This document shows positions 10,956 to 23,169 of a DNA stretch of 64,000 nt, piece after piece. Location of the stretch: contig CM055823.1 in NCBI GenBank assembly GCA_029582265.1, positions 23,881,290 through 23,945,289 of the forward strand, in the 5' to 3' direction. The stretch's first letter is position 1, and every line of letters begins with the position of its first letter. The position numbers and the translations under genes were made by a program. The notes under the pieces were generated by a model. That model worked only from the letters and a program-made list of their open reading frames with translations, did not search any database and was not told where the DNA came from. This stretch comes from Zoroaster sp. YZ-2022 (lineage: Eukaryota; Echinodermata; Asteroidea; Forcipulatida; Zoroasteridae).

Positions 10956-12388
10956 AAAAATGTCAGTAAATGCATCCATACTTCATAAGAATCAAGAGAT
11001 GTGTACAGAAACCAACCAATGTCTGTCAATGCATCCATACTTCATAAGAATCAAGAGAGATGTGTACAGAAACCAACCAATGTCTGTCAATGCATCCATA
11101 CTTCATAAGAATCAAGAGAGATGTGTACAGAAACCAACCAATGTCTGTCAATGCATCCATACTTCATAAGAATCAAGAGAGATGTGTACAGAAACCAACC
11201 AATGTCTGTCAATGCATCCATACTTCATAAGAATCAAGAGAGATGTGTACAGAAACCAACCAATGTCTGTCAATGCATCCATACTTCATAAGAATCAAGA
11301 GAGATGTGTACACAAACCAACCAATGTCTGTCAATGCATCCATACTTCATAAGAATCAAGAGAGATGTGTACAGAAACCAACCGATGTCTGTCAATGCAT
11401 CCATACTTCATAAGAATCAAGAGAGATGTGTACAGAAACCAACCGATGTCTGTCAATGCATCCACACTTTATAAGAATCAAGAGATATGTACAGAAACCA
11501 ACCAATGTCTGCAAATGCATCCACACTTTATAGGAATCAAGAGAGATGTACAGAAAGCAACCAATGTCTGCAAATGCATCCACACTTTATAGGAATCAAG
11601 AGATATGTACAGAAACCAACCAATGTCTGCAAATGCATCCACACTTTATAGGAATCAAGAGATATGTACAGAAACCAACCAATGTCTGTAAATGCATCCA
11701 CACTTTATAAGAATCAAGAGATATGTACAGAAACCAACCGATGTCTGTAAATGCATCCACACTTTATAAGAATCAAGAGATATGTACAGAAACCAACCGA
11801 TGTCTGTAAATGCATCCACACTTTATAGGAATCAAGAGATATGTACAGAAACCAACCGATGTCTGTAAATGCATCCACACTTTATAGGAATCAAGAGATA
11901 TGTACAGAAACCAACCGATGTCTGTAAATGCATCCACACTTTATAGGAATCAAGAGATATGTACAGAAACCAACCGATGTCTGTAAATGCATCCACACTT
12001 TATAGGAATCAAGAGAGATGTACAGAAACCAACCGATGTCTGTAAATGCATCCACACTTTATAGGAATCAAGAGAGATGTACAGAAACCAACCGATGTCT
12101 GTAAATGCATCCACACTTTATAGGAATCAAGAGATATGTACAGAAACCAACCGATGTCTGTAAATGCATCCACACTTTATAGGAATCAAGAGATATGTAC
12201 AGAAACCAACCAATGTCTGTAAATGCATCCATACTTTATAAGAATCAAGAGATATGTACAGAAACCAACCAATGTCTGTAAATGCATCCACACTTTATAG
12301 GAATCAAGAGATATGTACAGAAACCAACCAATGTCTGTAAATGCATCCACACTTTATAGGAATCAAGAGAGATGTACAGAAAGCAACC
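10956..12388 (+). repeat. 59-61-bp satellite, about 24 units
   Basis: The unit contains AATGCATCCATACTTCATAA and ATGTGTACAGAAACCAACC. Left units are about 61 bp with CATACTTCATAA; right units are about 59 bp with CACACTTTATAG, so sequence changes gradually along the array. A single diverged unit followed by the same right flank (TTCATTGTGTCGTTAA) occurs at about 30803-30870, indicating the pre-expansion state. Confidence 0.9.
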
Positions 12389-12410
12389 TGTGAAAGTTTC
12401 GTTGTGTCGT

Positions 12411-12880
12411 TAAAAGGACAATATCGTCAAGATATCAGAGCAGATTCTCAACAGGGCATGGAATTGGTGTCTTAGTTTAAGATGAACACAGTGACTGAAA
12501 ATTACTGGCTCTTTTATGCAGCAGCAACGGTAATATGACATTATCATGTGGGGTTACTAAGTTTAAGGCACAATATCGTCACGGATCAACAGGGCATGGA
12601 ATCGGAGTGCTAGTTTTAGATTAACTCAGTGACTGAAAATAATACCCCCACATGATAAGTACCGTTGCTGCTGCATAAATGAACCAATAATTTTCAGTCA
12701 CTTTAGTTCCTCCATAGAGAAAGGACACACAGTCCTTTGGTTCATCCTAAACAAGGACACCGATTCCATGCCCCGTTGGAATTCTGCTCTGATCGTGACG
12801 ATACTGTCCCTTTAATCTAAAACCAGCACTCCGATTCCATGCCCTGTTGATCGTGACGACAATATTGTCCCTTGAAGGAG
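12411..12880. mobile_element. two interlocked family C MITEs
   Basis: Ends of type AAAGGGACAATATCGTCACGA occur at both sides (12411, 12570) and as complements (12790, 12860). Between them are the family's diagnostic segments AACAGGGCATGGAATCGG and CTGAAAATTACTGGCTC. One copy appears to have inserted next to or into another. Confidence 0.7.
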
Positions 12881-13455
12881 ACGAAAAACTGAAATGCATT
12901 CAGACTGTTCGTGTTCAATCCAACGTGGAATTTCGGACAGTAGAAATCTTCGGATGATACAAATGCATTTTTGTAATTATTTCACTATAAACTGCACCAT
13001 AATTATTAGCAACCGAGTGTGACAGAAACAACATTTCAAGGGATATTGATTTTGATCAGTTTCTTTCGAGATAACCAAACTAACGTCTAGCGGTCTTTAT
13101 AGCAAAGAGAAACTCTTCTTTCTCCGTGCTTGAAGTGAAGATTTAGTTACCAAGCATCACGCCTTTATTGACGGTTCCATGGCTGTTTCGTTGGCTAGCA
13201 CGTTTTTCTAATTTACCCTTCGGATAATGGCAGTGAAAATCTGAATAAAAATAGGATGTACAAAACTTGAGAGAGGGGATTAGGTATACGTCATTGGTAT
13301 TTGGAAAACCTAGGTTTATTAAATCAACCTTCTATAGTTTTCAATACATACGGCCCATCATAAAAGTAACCTGCACACAAATGAATGGTGGCCCAGTCAC
13401 GTTTCGACCCTCGCAGAGTCTTTCATAGACTGTTACTATATCAGCCTTTTTAGTG
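12881..13455. other. no gene recognised
   Basis: The stretch is unique sequence, and no feature could be supported. Confidence 0.4.
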
Positions 13456-13690
13456 TGGGGTGCCATGGTCGAGCGGTTTAGTGCATCGGATTTGTGTTCT
13501 GATGGCCGAGTCGTCAGAGTGTGTGGGTTCGAAGCCTTGCAGCGACCATGGTGCTTGTGTCCTTCAGCAAGATATACTTTACCATAATTACTGCGAGGGC
13601 CGAATTGAACCCAGCCACTTGGGATGTACAAGCCGGTCCCAAGTGCCGGTCCCAAGTCCGGATAAATGGGAGGGTTGCGTCAGGAAGGGC
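13456..13690 (+). mobile_element. truncated tRNA-derived SINE (variant head)
   Basis: The head has A-box-like CATGGTCGAGCGG and B-box-like GGGTTCGAAG sequences, followed by TTGTGTCCTTCAGCAAGATA. The anticodon arm differs from the main family (ATTTGTGTTCTGAT), like the copy at 58456. The 3' half and tail are missing. Confidence 0.65.
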
Positions 13691-13763
13691 ATGCGGCGTA
13701 AAACCTATGCCAAATCAAATATCATAACGGGAGCAGCCGAAAGAGGACAATACATCAGCCTTT

Positions 13764-14075
13764 TAGTGCTGCAACGATTACTCAGTTAACCGAATGTTTA
13801 TTCGGTTACTCGGTAAATTTGTACGGTTCGGTTATCCGAAAACTACTTTTAGAAAATTGATGCTACCTTTTTTTGTGCAATAATTACCCCATCCGTCAAT
13901 ATCTCTTCAATCAATCCACAAAATGTAACAGATATAGTGAATAACATAAATTTAACATCTAGTCCTTCTGTTCCTACCTTTATTTTCTCTTCGAATTTGA
14001 TGTTTAAAAAATTCGATTCAGTTAACCAATCAACCGTATATTTTATGTTCGGTTACTCGGTTGTGAGCAAATATT
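13764..14075. mobile_element. hAT-like fragment with GCTGCAACGATTA end
   Basis: The left border TAGTGCTGCAACGATTACTC resembles the TAGxGCTGCAACGATTA ends common in hAT-type repeats. Repeated TTCGGTTACTCGG motifs occur at both sides in the same orientation, and the right border is unclear. Confidence 0.45.
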
Positions 14076-14096
14076 TTTGGTCAGTATTTTTAAACA

Positions 14097-14228
14097 GAGA
14101 ACCAGCCAAAGTACACACAGACATTTTGAATGGACGTTTGGCTGACAATCAACAAAACCAGCTTAACAAATTTTTATGGTAAGCAATTTTTTTTCCTGCT
14201 AAGCACAGCTCTATGAAATTAGCCCCAA
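14097..14228 (+). mobile_element. family F element, single unit
   Basis: It carries ACCAGCCAAAG ... CGTTTGGCTG and the border CTAAGCACAGCTCTATGAAA. It shows the element without satellite expansion. Confidence 0.55.
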
Positions 14229-14504
14229 ACTTATGCTTGGTGTAAAGTTGACAGACGTATGTGAAGAATGTTCTTTTTTCTTTTTTTCTTTTTTTCTTTT
14301 TTTTCTTTTTTTATGCAATTCGCCCCACACAAGGCCAATGGCCACTCCAAGGTGGGGGCTACTCAGTCATTACAACGACTCCACACTGTTACGTTGTTAC
14401 ACACGTTGTTACACACGTTGTTACAACGACTCCACACTGAAGAAACCAGTCCCTCGCACCGAAACAAGACAAGTTAATAACCAGCCTCTTCACGGTGCGA
14501 ATAG

Positions 14505-14665
14505 GACTGGGAGGGGTAACTAGTCCAGAACAAGGCAGTTGTTAAACTGCCTCTGCCCCTATAAGCAATTATGGTTAAGTGTCTTGCTCAAGGACACAAG
14601 TGTCACGGCCGGGGTTCGAAGCCACATTCTGCTGCTAAACACCAGAACTTGAGTCCGGCAAGCTA
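14505..14665 (-). mobile_element. truncated tRNA-derived SINE
   Basis: It reads, as complement, the SINE head and the GTGTCTTGCTCAAGGACACA body, then stops abruptly at AAGCTAGTGCG where the family G element begins. The latter probably inserted into it. Confidence 0.7.
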
Positions 14666-15058
14666 GTGCGTTTTCGGATATTTTTGGAACCGGATACCCG
14701 AAATCAGGAAACTTTGGATACCCGGATACCCGTTTTCATTTTTGTTGAAAACATGCTTCCGGTGGTGTACAAATACATGTACTGTAAATGGTAACACATT
14801 GACTTTTACAATACAGAGGATACCATACTTAAATCGATCTTTTCTTTATTGGAGTGCAATCTCTTGAATTTAAAGATAATTGTCTGTAAAAGTGTAAACA
14901 TTACATTGTTCAAGAGTCACATATTTCTGTTCGCACCGCTCAAATGTTAAGTCTGATTTAAAAAAAGTCGTTTACGGGTGATTGGAACCGAAAAATGGAA
15001 CCGGGTAATGACCGTTTCGGTCGGGTATCCGGGTACCTGGACACCCGGCACAGCCCTA
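14666..15058 (-). mobile_element. hAT-like MITE family G, copy 2
   Basis: It runs from GTGCGTTTTCGGATA to GTACCTGGACACCCGGCACAGCC, the inverse orientation of the copy at 4881. The interior has GATACCCGAAATC and TTACGGGTGATTGGAA. Confidence 0.65.
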
Positions 15059-15291
15059 TCTTGGAGAATAGTTGTTAAGTTTTCTCATCAAATGGCAAGG
15101 TCTAATGCTGCTCATCATTCTCTTTTTAATAGATTCCCAAGATTATGGGAGGTGCTACCAGCAGATGTTAAAGAGTAAAGACACAGTTATATCTTTATTT
15201 ATTAATTCACCGTAGAAAAAATGTATTAGTCCCTGGCCTAGGAGATGCCTTAACTCAAACTGTGTAGTATTAAGTTTTTATATTTTTATTT

Positions 15292-15640
15292 TAATAATAA
15301 TAATAATAATGTGTGGACTTATATAGCGCACGTATCCACCAACTGAGTGGTGCTCAAGGCGCATTATATTATTTACCCCTGCTCATAAGGCTCATAAATC
15401 ATTCCTGAAACCATCTCAGCTCCCTGGGGAGTATACAGCTCAATTGCTGCCATTACAGCGCATATAGGGCTAATCAACCAACTCTGCCCTCACAGGTACC
15501 CATTTAAGAAGCAATTATGGTTAAGTGTCTTGCTCAAGGACATAAGTGTCATGGCCGGGATTCGAACCCACATTCTGCTGCTAACACCAGAACTTGAGTT
15601 CGGTAAGCTAGACCGCTCGGCCACGACACTCCACTCCACG
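15292..15640 (-). mobile_element. tRNA-Leu-derived SINE, minus strand
   Basis: The complement of the SINE described at 10288: tail (TAA)n at about 15294-15308, body, then tRNA head ending CCGCTCGGCCACGACACT. It lacks a short segment around the TTAACCCCTGGG motif of other copies. Confidence 0.9.
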
Positions 15641-15965
15641 TAGTATTGTTTTTATATCTCAAAGTGTGCCTATAGCCATGTTGTTTATCATTCTTTGTGT
15701 GATTCAATGTTTGTTTACTTCCTAAGTGGTAGCATCAGGAGATTAACTCGACAGTAATTTAGTTTACTTTTTTTGTAATCCTACAGGGGTGCTGCTTTTG
15801 TTTCTATTTCTGTTAATTTAATGTAAATTTGTGTTTATTTGTTTTTTCTACCTGTGAAATCAATCAATGAAATGAAATGAAATGAGAATACAGGAATTGC
15901 TATGTTGCCGTCAGAACAAAATCATGTAACGGTTTGTCGCTGTTTTATCACCTACACTGAGCAGC

Positions 15966-16222
15966 TACACGAGCGGTCTAGCGCACCGAACTCAAGTTCT
16001 GGTGTTACCAGTAGCAGGGTGTGAGTTCGAGCCCCGGTCGTGACACTTGTGTCCTTGAGCAAGGTACTTAACCATAATTGCTTCGTCCTTCGGATGGGAC
16101 GTAAAGCCGTAGGTCCCGTGTGTTGTGTAATGCACGTAAAAAAGAATGCGCCTTGAGCACCCACTTAGTTGGTGGATACGTGCGCTATATAAGTCCATAC
16201 ATTATTATTATTATTATTATTA
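15966..16222 (+). mobile_element. short tRNA-derived SINE, + strand
   Basis: The head runs ACACGAGCGGTCTAG to GTGAGTTCGAGCCCC, with the body TTGTGTCCTTGAGCAAGGTA. It has a different middle (CCTTCGGATGGGACGTAAAG), then the family 3' end and an (ATT)n tail. It is about 100 bp shorter than the main family and represents a subfamily. Confidence 0.8.
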
Positions 16223-16226
16223 TTAC

Positions 16227-16475
16227 ACTGCACCTAAAACGCGTTTAGGAATGCGTTTTAATGGTAAACGGCCATCCCCTGTACATATCACAAAGCTTAG
16301 ATTTTGGACACCTGTTCATATGGTTTTTAGCATTCAAACACACATCACAGAAAAAGCACAATCTAAACATGTTTTAGGCTAAACATGTGAAAAAAAGTGA
16401 AAAAAGTAAAAAGTGAGTATACAAGCCATGTGTTTAGAAATGTGTTTGGAAATTCTAAACACCATTTTTACAGTA
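16227..16475. mobile_element. MITE family H, copy 1
   Basis: The ends are CACTGCACCTAAAACGCG and the approximate complement ACACCATTTTTACAGT. The interior repeats AAACATG/TTTAG words (TCTAAACATGTTTTAGGC). It matches the copy at 34457, whose insertion borders are defined. Confidence 0.65.
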
Positions 16476-16540
16476 TATTGTGATGAAATTTCTATATGCC
16501 AGTTATATGATGAAAACTATAGACGGATGAGATGAACTTA

Positions 16541-16910
16541 ATTTGGTCTCCGGTTTCTGGTCATCGGTTGGCTTCAAAATCGGTGCGGTGACGCGCTTTT
16601 TTTCGGCCATCTCCCCCCCCCCTCCCCCCATATACAAAGTATGGTGGCTAAGAGAGGCCTCACAAATCGGGTAAACGTTCATACCCATATGTCAAAAAGT
16701 CGTTTAAAGCACAGCACGGCAGAATTCCAATCGATCCAGCAATTTTGGCTGCAATTGGACATCGTTTAATAGCAAAAATGGCGTTTGTCTCCGGGAAAGA
16801 TCGAGACATCACCGATGCCAGTGGGGGTACATTGACATAGAACCTCCTCTGGCGGGACAGACGTAACCCCGTACTGAGGTTTGGGAGCTGGCTTGGCAAC
16901 CTCATCTGTT
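16541..16910 (+). mobile_element. family D element, right end diverged
   Basis: It starts CTCCGGTTTCTGGTCATCGG and contains the family core ATGGTGGCTAAGAGAGGCC and CACAGCACGGCAGAATTCC. The usual right end is replaced by unrelated sequence after about 16785. Confidence 0.65.
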
Positions 16911-17394
16911 CTGATTTAAAAAAAAAAAAAATTGTTTGTATTTATATCTGTTTATTCTATGGCGTGTTCATTTTTGTTATGCGCTTTTGATCATTTTTAA
17001 ATGGAAACAGCGCAATATACATTTTTTAATTTATTATTATTATTATTATTAAAAAAAAATATTTAAAAAAATTAAAATGCCGACGCGTGGGTCTCAGCCT
17101 TATACACTTTATTGAACACTAGAGGGTTGAAACAGACGAAACTTACAAATACCAATGTTGTGTCTTCCTGTAAATCTTCCAAAGTAGACCTACGTCATTC
17201 CAGCTATTTTAACTTATTCTATTAGTCACGAATATGCACATGGAACGACTCTGCCGATACCACCGTGATCAGACACCCACGTAATCGGCATGGTGGCTAA
17301 TCGTGTTCGAACGGATAACTCTTGTGCATTACACCTCGTGTTGATTCAGCTGCGAACGGCAAGAGCAAGATTCAATTTAGACTGGTCCCCCCTG

Positions 17395-18090
17395 CACCCC
17401 ACTAAATAGTGAGGAATTCATGCGCCGAGCTGTTTATCATAAAGTGTATGTACTCATTTTTTTCCCCCGAAAAACAAAGAATTGAGGCCCATACATTTGA
17501 TGGATTGTGTTAAAAATGACCCAATATCATAACCTGGGGGTCCTTGACTTACAACTGTGAGTATTTTGGACACACTAGGCCCTGAAAAAGTGGTCCTAAT
17601 TTGATTTCAAGCGTAAGGCCTTTTTTTTCCAAAATGGTGCTTTTCAATGTGGTCGTTTTCACTGCTGTAGAAGGTGGTTTCCATTGGGATGAGAATAACT
17701 CCCTGGAAACCTGGACTATCCACATTAATAAATTGAGAAGAAAAGGTGATCTATCGATTTTTTCTTTTGGTTTTAAAAACTGTACGACTTCTTAGAATTA
17801 TTTAATGGGTTTTGAATATTTTGTATTTAGCACTGTTTACTATAATACTATGGCAGTTTATTTATAGTGGGGTGCACCCTCAAGGATAAAGACAGGCTCC
17901 TGGCGTAACTATTCAAGGGATTTCATTGGATACATTGTGCTGAAGATCTGACGTCACATTTCGAGGCTCGCGCGCTAGCTGCTAGCTGCCAGCCAAGGTC
18001 AAAGTTGAATCTCGGGGGAAAACATGGCGACCGCAGCCAGTATCTGGCGTAATTCATGAGCCTCAGAGCGTGACGTCAGATCTATCTAGA
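17395..18090 (+). repeat. family E host repeat, unoccupied copy
   Basis: This dispersed non-coding repeat is shared, inverted, with about 33735-34882 plus 37638-37690, and with 38190-38490. At 17432-17446 it reads GAGCTGTTTATCATAAAG, which on the complement is the uninterrupted target (ATAAAC once) of the DDE transposon at 34883. It contains CRE-like TGACGTCA motifs at about 17950 and 18070. Confidence 0.7.
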
Positions 18091-18261
18091 TTCAGTTGAG
18101 TAAAGTGACGTTGAACGGTTAATAATTTCACGGCAAATAATGAAATAAGCAAAATAAAAACAAACAAACCGAAGAAAAATGTATCCATATTAAAGAAGTA
18201 CTTATGAAATGGTTACGTTTCAAAAAATAATTAAAACAAAATTAAAAACCTGCATTATGTC

Positions 18262-18425
18262 CAAAAAGTATCCGGTTTCTGCTCCAATTGCAGCCAAAAT
18301 TGCTTGATCGATTGGAATTCTGCCGTGCTGTGTTTTAAACGACTTTTTCACATAGGGGTATGAACGTTTGCCAGATTTGTGAGGCCTCTCTTAGCCACCA
18401 TATTTTGTATATGGGAAATTTGGTC
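18262..18425 (-). mobile_element. family D fragment
   Basis: It carries the family core in inverse orientation (CAGCCAAAATTGCTTGATCG, CTCTTAGCCACCATATTTTG). Both ends are missing. Confidence 0.65.
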
Positions 18426-18429
18426 CCCG

Positions 18430-19450
18430 CGTGTACATGTATCTACTGATCTCTGACGGGATAGGAGATCGCGCCGATTGGCTGAAGCTCGTTGTTCGCC
18501 ATCTTTGTTCTCCCAAGAAAGAAGGCGCCTGCGTGATGGTCGGTCAGGTTTACTGCTACCCGACCGACGACAATGCCGAGTGCTGGTGAACCAGCTGTTG
18601 TTATTGTCTGTATGCTAACGTGACATTTGACTCTTGACCTTTTGGGGGAACCAACATGGCGGCCGGTTACTTCAAATTTTAAAGGCCAATCAGCGCCCAT
18701 CTCCAATCCAGTTAGTACAGAGATCAGTGCATATATCACGTATTTCCCTGAAAAAGTATATTCTGTTTGGTTAATTGCAATAAATAATGTGATCGAGGTT
18801 GTAATTTATTATTGTGCTGACATTCGGGCACCAGCACCAGCTGTCAACTACATGCCGGGTAACTAATCTCGACATACAAACGTCATCAATGAAACTAGTT
18901 CTCTGATTAAAATTGTAATGACAGGTGAAGATGCCATTATTATCTGACCTCATGCGATAACATTATAGTTCAATGGCCTATTTATCTCTGGGCCAACGCG
19001 AAAGTGTGTTATTTTTTTACGTGCTAATGTTTAGGTTATTTTTCGGTCTATGAAGAAATGCTATATCCAAAATGGTAATTCTGCCAAACTATACAAGAGC
19101 GTTATGACTAGTCCACCCCGCCAAACTTGCATTGAGCTCTAATCACTTACTCTGTAATTGTACTCACTCTGAATAGATTTACTATTTTATCAAGTGTTAT
19201 CAAAACATTTCGAACGGGCCCTATTTAAAGTTTACACCAGAACATCGCCCTCTATATTGACTTTGTGATTTTTGTAAGCCATTTTAACCTTTCGCGGTTT
19301 CTTTCCCAATAATCTTATGGACCAATATTGTGCTGAACAATTTTGTATTCAGGTTCACTGATAAACAATGGCATGTGATCTTTTTTTTATATTATTCGTG
19401 GACGTTCTAGGAGAGATGTACAGTTATGTACAACAGCTTCGATGGTCCTC
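18430..19450. other. no gene recognised; GC-richer patch with CCAAT-like motifs
   Basis: The sequence around 18440-18700 is GC-richer than its surroundings and holds GATTGGCTGA, GCCAATCAG and AACATGGCGGCC (YY1-like) motifs. These are compatible with a promoter, but no adjacent exon could be supported. The rest is unique AT-rich sequence. Confidence 0.3.
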
Positions 19451-19454
19451 AAAG

Positions 19455-19862
19455 ATACGGTATCTTCACGATCTAGTTTTAAATTGAAAATAATACCCCA
19501 CGAGCGCGCGCTGGCCTGTATAGAAGCCAGGACACAATAAGATCATATCGAAGGCTTAAAACCAGAACTAGGTATGTTTACTTTTGTCTAAAATGTGTAA
19601 TGGGGAGTTTCTGATTTTTCAGAAAGATTCAAACTTTTAAAAAAAATTCCCCAAAATGTTGATTTTGGACGTAACCAGTTCTGGTTTTAAGCCCTCGATA
19701 TTACCGTGGCTGATGCATAAAAGCATTATTATGCAGTCACTGGCTCATTATAATATGCAACCGCCACGGTGATATGACCTCATCGCGTCCTGTTATCTCG
19801 GACACCGATTCCATGCTCAGTCGAAAGTCTGCTCTGATCGTGACGATATTGTCCCTTTAAAC
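19455..19862. mobile_element. family C long variant
   Basis: It begins near ATACGGTATCTTCACGAT and ends CGTGACGATATTGTCCCTTTAA. The middle carries CGCGCTGGCCTGTATAGAAG and GATCATATCG wording also seen at 51405-51450, so a longer subfamily exists. Confidence 0.55.
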
Positions 19863-19924
19863 TCCGTGCATAATATACTCATAAAACTAAATCGCTGAAT
19901 CAATATTTTAAAGAGTTCGGTCAG

Positions 19925-20056
19925 TGACAACACTTTATGAAGTTGGACATAACTTTTAAAAGTGTTGAATTAACATTGATAAAGTCAAGACTTAACTTGA
20001 TTCTGGGTTAAATTCAACACTTTCTTTGAGTTGAATTTTACAAAGTGTTGTCACTC
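19925..20056. repeat. inverted-repeat element around AAGTGTTG
   Basis: TGACAACACTTTATGAAGTT at the left pairs with AATTTTACAAAGTGTTGTCA at the right, with further internal AAGTGTTGAATT/AATTCAACACTTT pairing. The layout is typical of a small hairpin MITE. Confidence 0.6.
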
Positions 20057-20305
20057 ACACGGATTTTGTTTCATTTCCTGTCGTTCGCGGTAGTGGCGAA
20101 GTACATTTTCATAGGTTCTTTTGAAGGGTTAATAGAAAAATAATGGAAGTCCTATTTTTGTTTATTCCTACTTAGAATTACTTGCTTTTTAAAATAGGGT
20201 TGTTGAAAATATTTACCATTTTGTATGGTCTTTAAGAGTGCACGTGCTATTTGTACGGTGTGTTGTAACGAACAAATTGTGAAAATGCGTTTATATTTTT
20301 TTTCT

Positions 20306-20672
20306 TATAATAATAATAATAATGTGTGGACTTATATAGCGCACGTATCCACCAACAAAGTGGTGCTCAAGGCGCATATTATTACCCCTGCTCATAAGGC
20401 TCATAAGGATCATAAGGCTCATAAATCATTCCTGAAACCATCTCAGCTCCCTGGGGAGTATACAGCTCAATTGCTGCCATTACAGCGCATATAGGGCTAA
20501 TCAACCAACTCTGCCCTCACAGGTACCCATTTAACCCCTGGGTGGAGAGAAGCAATTATGGTTAAGTGTCTTGCTCAAGGACACAAGTGTCACGGCCGGG
20601 ATTCGAACCCACATTCTGCTGCTAACACCAGAACTTGAGTCCGGTAAGCTAGACCGCTCGGCCACGACACTT
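20306..20672 (-). mobile_element. tRNA-Leu-derived SINE, minus strand
   Basis: It has a (TAA)n tail at 20306-20323, the body, and a tRNA head ending CCGCTCGGCCACGACACTTC at the right. It carries a duplicated CTCATAAGGATCATAAGG segment. Confidence 0.9.
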
Positions 20673-21654
20673 CATATTATTGAAAAGAGTTCTCTTTCCT
20701 AAATTCAAATTTGAAATCATTCCCATGTTCCTACAAGTGACAGCACTTCAGATAACATTATTTCAAGGGAAGATTGATACCTTCATCATCAGCAGTGTGA
20801 GTTTAACATTCGAATTTGACATTTTGTTATCTTTAAATTACTAATCCTCCGCCTTATCTTTGAAACATAAATTGATTGGGAATCATTGCTGGAAATCATG
20901 CAGCGATGAGAACGTCATTTCAAAACAAAAATATATCCGGGGGCTGTCGAGGCATGGCTTTATTACCCGTGTTGTGGCACATGCGATCAGGGATAATGTT
21001 CGTGGTAATGAGATTGGACCGTGGGATTTTGTCGTGTTCTCTGCTCCATGCTCAACACGGTCTAGTAACCGTTATCAAAACAGTGCTCTCTCTCTCTCCT
21101 CTCTACACGACAGATTGATTGTGAGAGCATTGGATTAATATAGGACACTGGGTCGGGACGGGACAGAGGGGATGTGGAAATCGCGAGGGCTGTATCAAAG
21201 CGAAAATTGATAAAATGGATTTCCCAAATTGTCGTGAAACTGCACGTGGAATAATTAAAATCTCATTTACCTGTTAAACCGTGGTAGCTGTGAAGGTGGT
21301 TGTGTTGTATTATTTGAAAGGCTGGTTTGGACGTTCCGGGGCATTGCTAAATTGTGACTATCACTTTTTTCCTTTTCAAATTTCCCATGGGCGGATAGTG
21401 GGGAGGAGAGAATCCCTTTTCTTTGCACGTGTACATTATATATTTTTTTAGGTGTGCCCCCTTGCATTGTACCACCACAATCACCTCCCTTTTTTGTCAC
21501 TAACCCCCGCTCCTTCAGTTAATATCCTTTGATCCGCACCTGAACATTCTGTTCAAGTTTAAAGGGGAAGTATAACATTGGCAATTACCTGATTACAAAA
21601 TTATCTCCCGGTCTACATCCTTCAATCAACGCACTCATTCAAATCTCTCTTAAA
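20673..21654. other. no gene recognised
   Basis: The stretch is unique sequence. Two overlapping open frames at about 20860-21138 show no recognisable domain, and neither has convincing splice context. Confidence 0.4.
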
Positions 21655-21872
21655 GGGGCAGGTATCGTCACAATCTACGGGACATTGATTTCGATAAAAA
21701 CTCAGTGACTGAAAATAATTTCCCACATGATAAGGTCATGTTACCGTTGCTGCTGCATACAGCATGAGCCAGCAATTTACAGTCACTGTGTTCATCTTAA
21801 ACTAGGACGTCGATTCCATGCCCTGTTGAAAGTCTACTCTGATCGTGACGATACTTCCCCTTTAAACATTCA
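21655..21872. mobile_element. family C MITE, complete
   Basis: It starts AAAGGGGCAGGTATCGTCAC and ends GATCGTGACGATACTTCCCC, with the internal TTGCTGCTGCATACAGCATG and CAGTCACTGTGTTCATC landmarks. Confidence 0.75.
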
Positions 21873-21897
21873 CCATATGCAAATTGTGTATATCATA

Positions 21898-22288
21898 TAT
21901 TTGGCCCAAAAAAGCCTCCGGTTTCTGGTCATCGGTTGACTTCAAAATCGGTGTGGTGACACGCTTTTTTTTTTTTTTTTTTTTTTTTGCCAACAGGGAA
22001 AAACGTGATTCACGGGAACCAAATTTCCCATGTACAAAGTATGGTGGCTAAGAGAGGCCTCACAAATCGGGCAAACGCTCATACCCCTATGTGGAAAAAG
22101 TCGTTTAAAACACAGCACGGCAGAATTCAAATCGATCTAGCAATTGTGGCTGCAATTGGACATCGTTTCATAGCAAAAAAAATGCAAAAAAATTAATTAA
22201 AAAAAGGAAAAAGGAAAATTAAAAATGCCGACGTACGGGTCTGAGGCGACGCGCGCGGAGACCAGAAACCGGAGACTTTTTTTGGCCT
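21898..22288 (+). mobile_element. family D element, complete copy
   Basis: The inverted ends are GGCCCAAAAAAGCCTCCGG on the left and CCGGAGACTTTTTTTGGCC on the right, extending into TTTCTGGTC/GACCAGAAA. The core GTATGGTGGCTAAGAGAGGC is conserved among copies at 16541, 43255, 44561 and 57225. No coding capacity was seen. Confidence 0.8.
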
Positions 22289-22382
22289 TATGAATTATAA
22301 TATGTTATAATTATAATATGTTATGAACTAAATATTTAATTTCCTAGATATTGTATTTCAACTGGTCTTTGCATAGGCCTAT

Positions 22383-22565
22383 GTAGTGCTAAGCAGAGAA
22401 TTTGGCGCAGCAAATATTTTCGTTTAGCATGATAAAACAGAGTACCAGCCAAATTACACACATTTTCTATGTATTTCGTAACCAACGAAACTTGCTAAGC
22501 AATTTTTTCTGGTAAACAATTTTGTTCTGCTTAACACTATAACAGCTCTATGCAATTGGCCGCTG
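22383..22565 (+). mobile_element. family F element, single unit
   Basis: It contains AGTACCAGCCAAATTAC, AACTTGCTAAGCAA and the border AGCTCTATGCAATTGGCC. It is the unexpanded equivalent of the 81-bp satellite monomer. Confidence 0.55.
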
Positions 22566-23169
22566 GTATTAACCAATCAGCATTTCAGAAATAGCTTTTC
22601 TCACCAGGGTCTAGTAATGAGAACAAGGTATTCCCTGGGGACGAGGTTGTCTGTACTTTTCAACATGTCGTACAAGCTCTTGTAAGTGAAAATGTCAAAC
22701 ATTTGCAATATGTAAGTAGAGCACATTCCTGATTGTCTGCCTGCAAGATTGCTATCATGTTTCCCGCCAATTCTAGCATGGTAGGCCTATTTCAGTTGCA
22801 TTTGCAACTGGTTATAATTTGTCATGAGTTAAATCATCACTCGGTGATCAAAAAGTAATCCCCAAGAAAGCGATATTAACGCTTTACGTATCCAAACCAA
22901 ATTTGATTAGGAATCCGCAATTGTTTCATACATGCAGTACTAGCGAAGGCCTTAGTTCATGCTCAGGAAAATCAGACTACAGCACTGACAAGATTTGTTT
23001 CGCACATTTGTCAAAATTAAGAAAGCATGAAAGCAGGTGTTCATTTCTTGTTTTTAATAAATAGGCCTAACTTTAATACAGATCGACTCCCAAAATGTCA
23101 AACTCCAAAATTATCCACAATTATCTCAGCTTTTATATTTCAAAAACATTTCCATTGGATTAAATTGGT

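Noticed and set aside
20860..21138. Overlapping 92- and 80-residue open frames
   Set aside because: No known domain, low-complexity CTCTCT tail and no splice context. I cannot support a gene.
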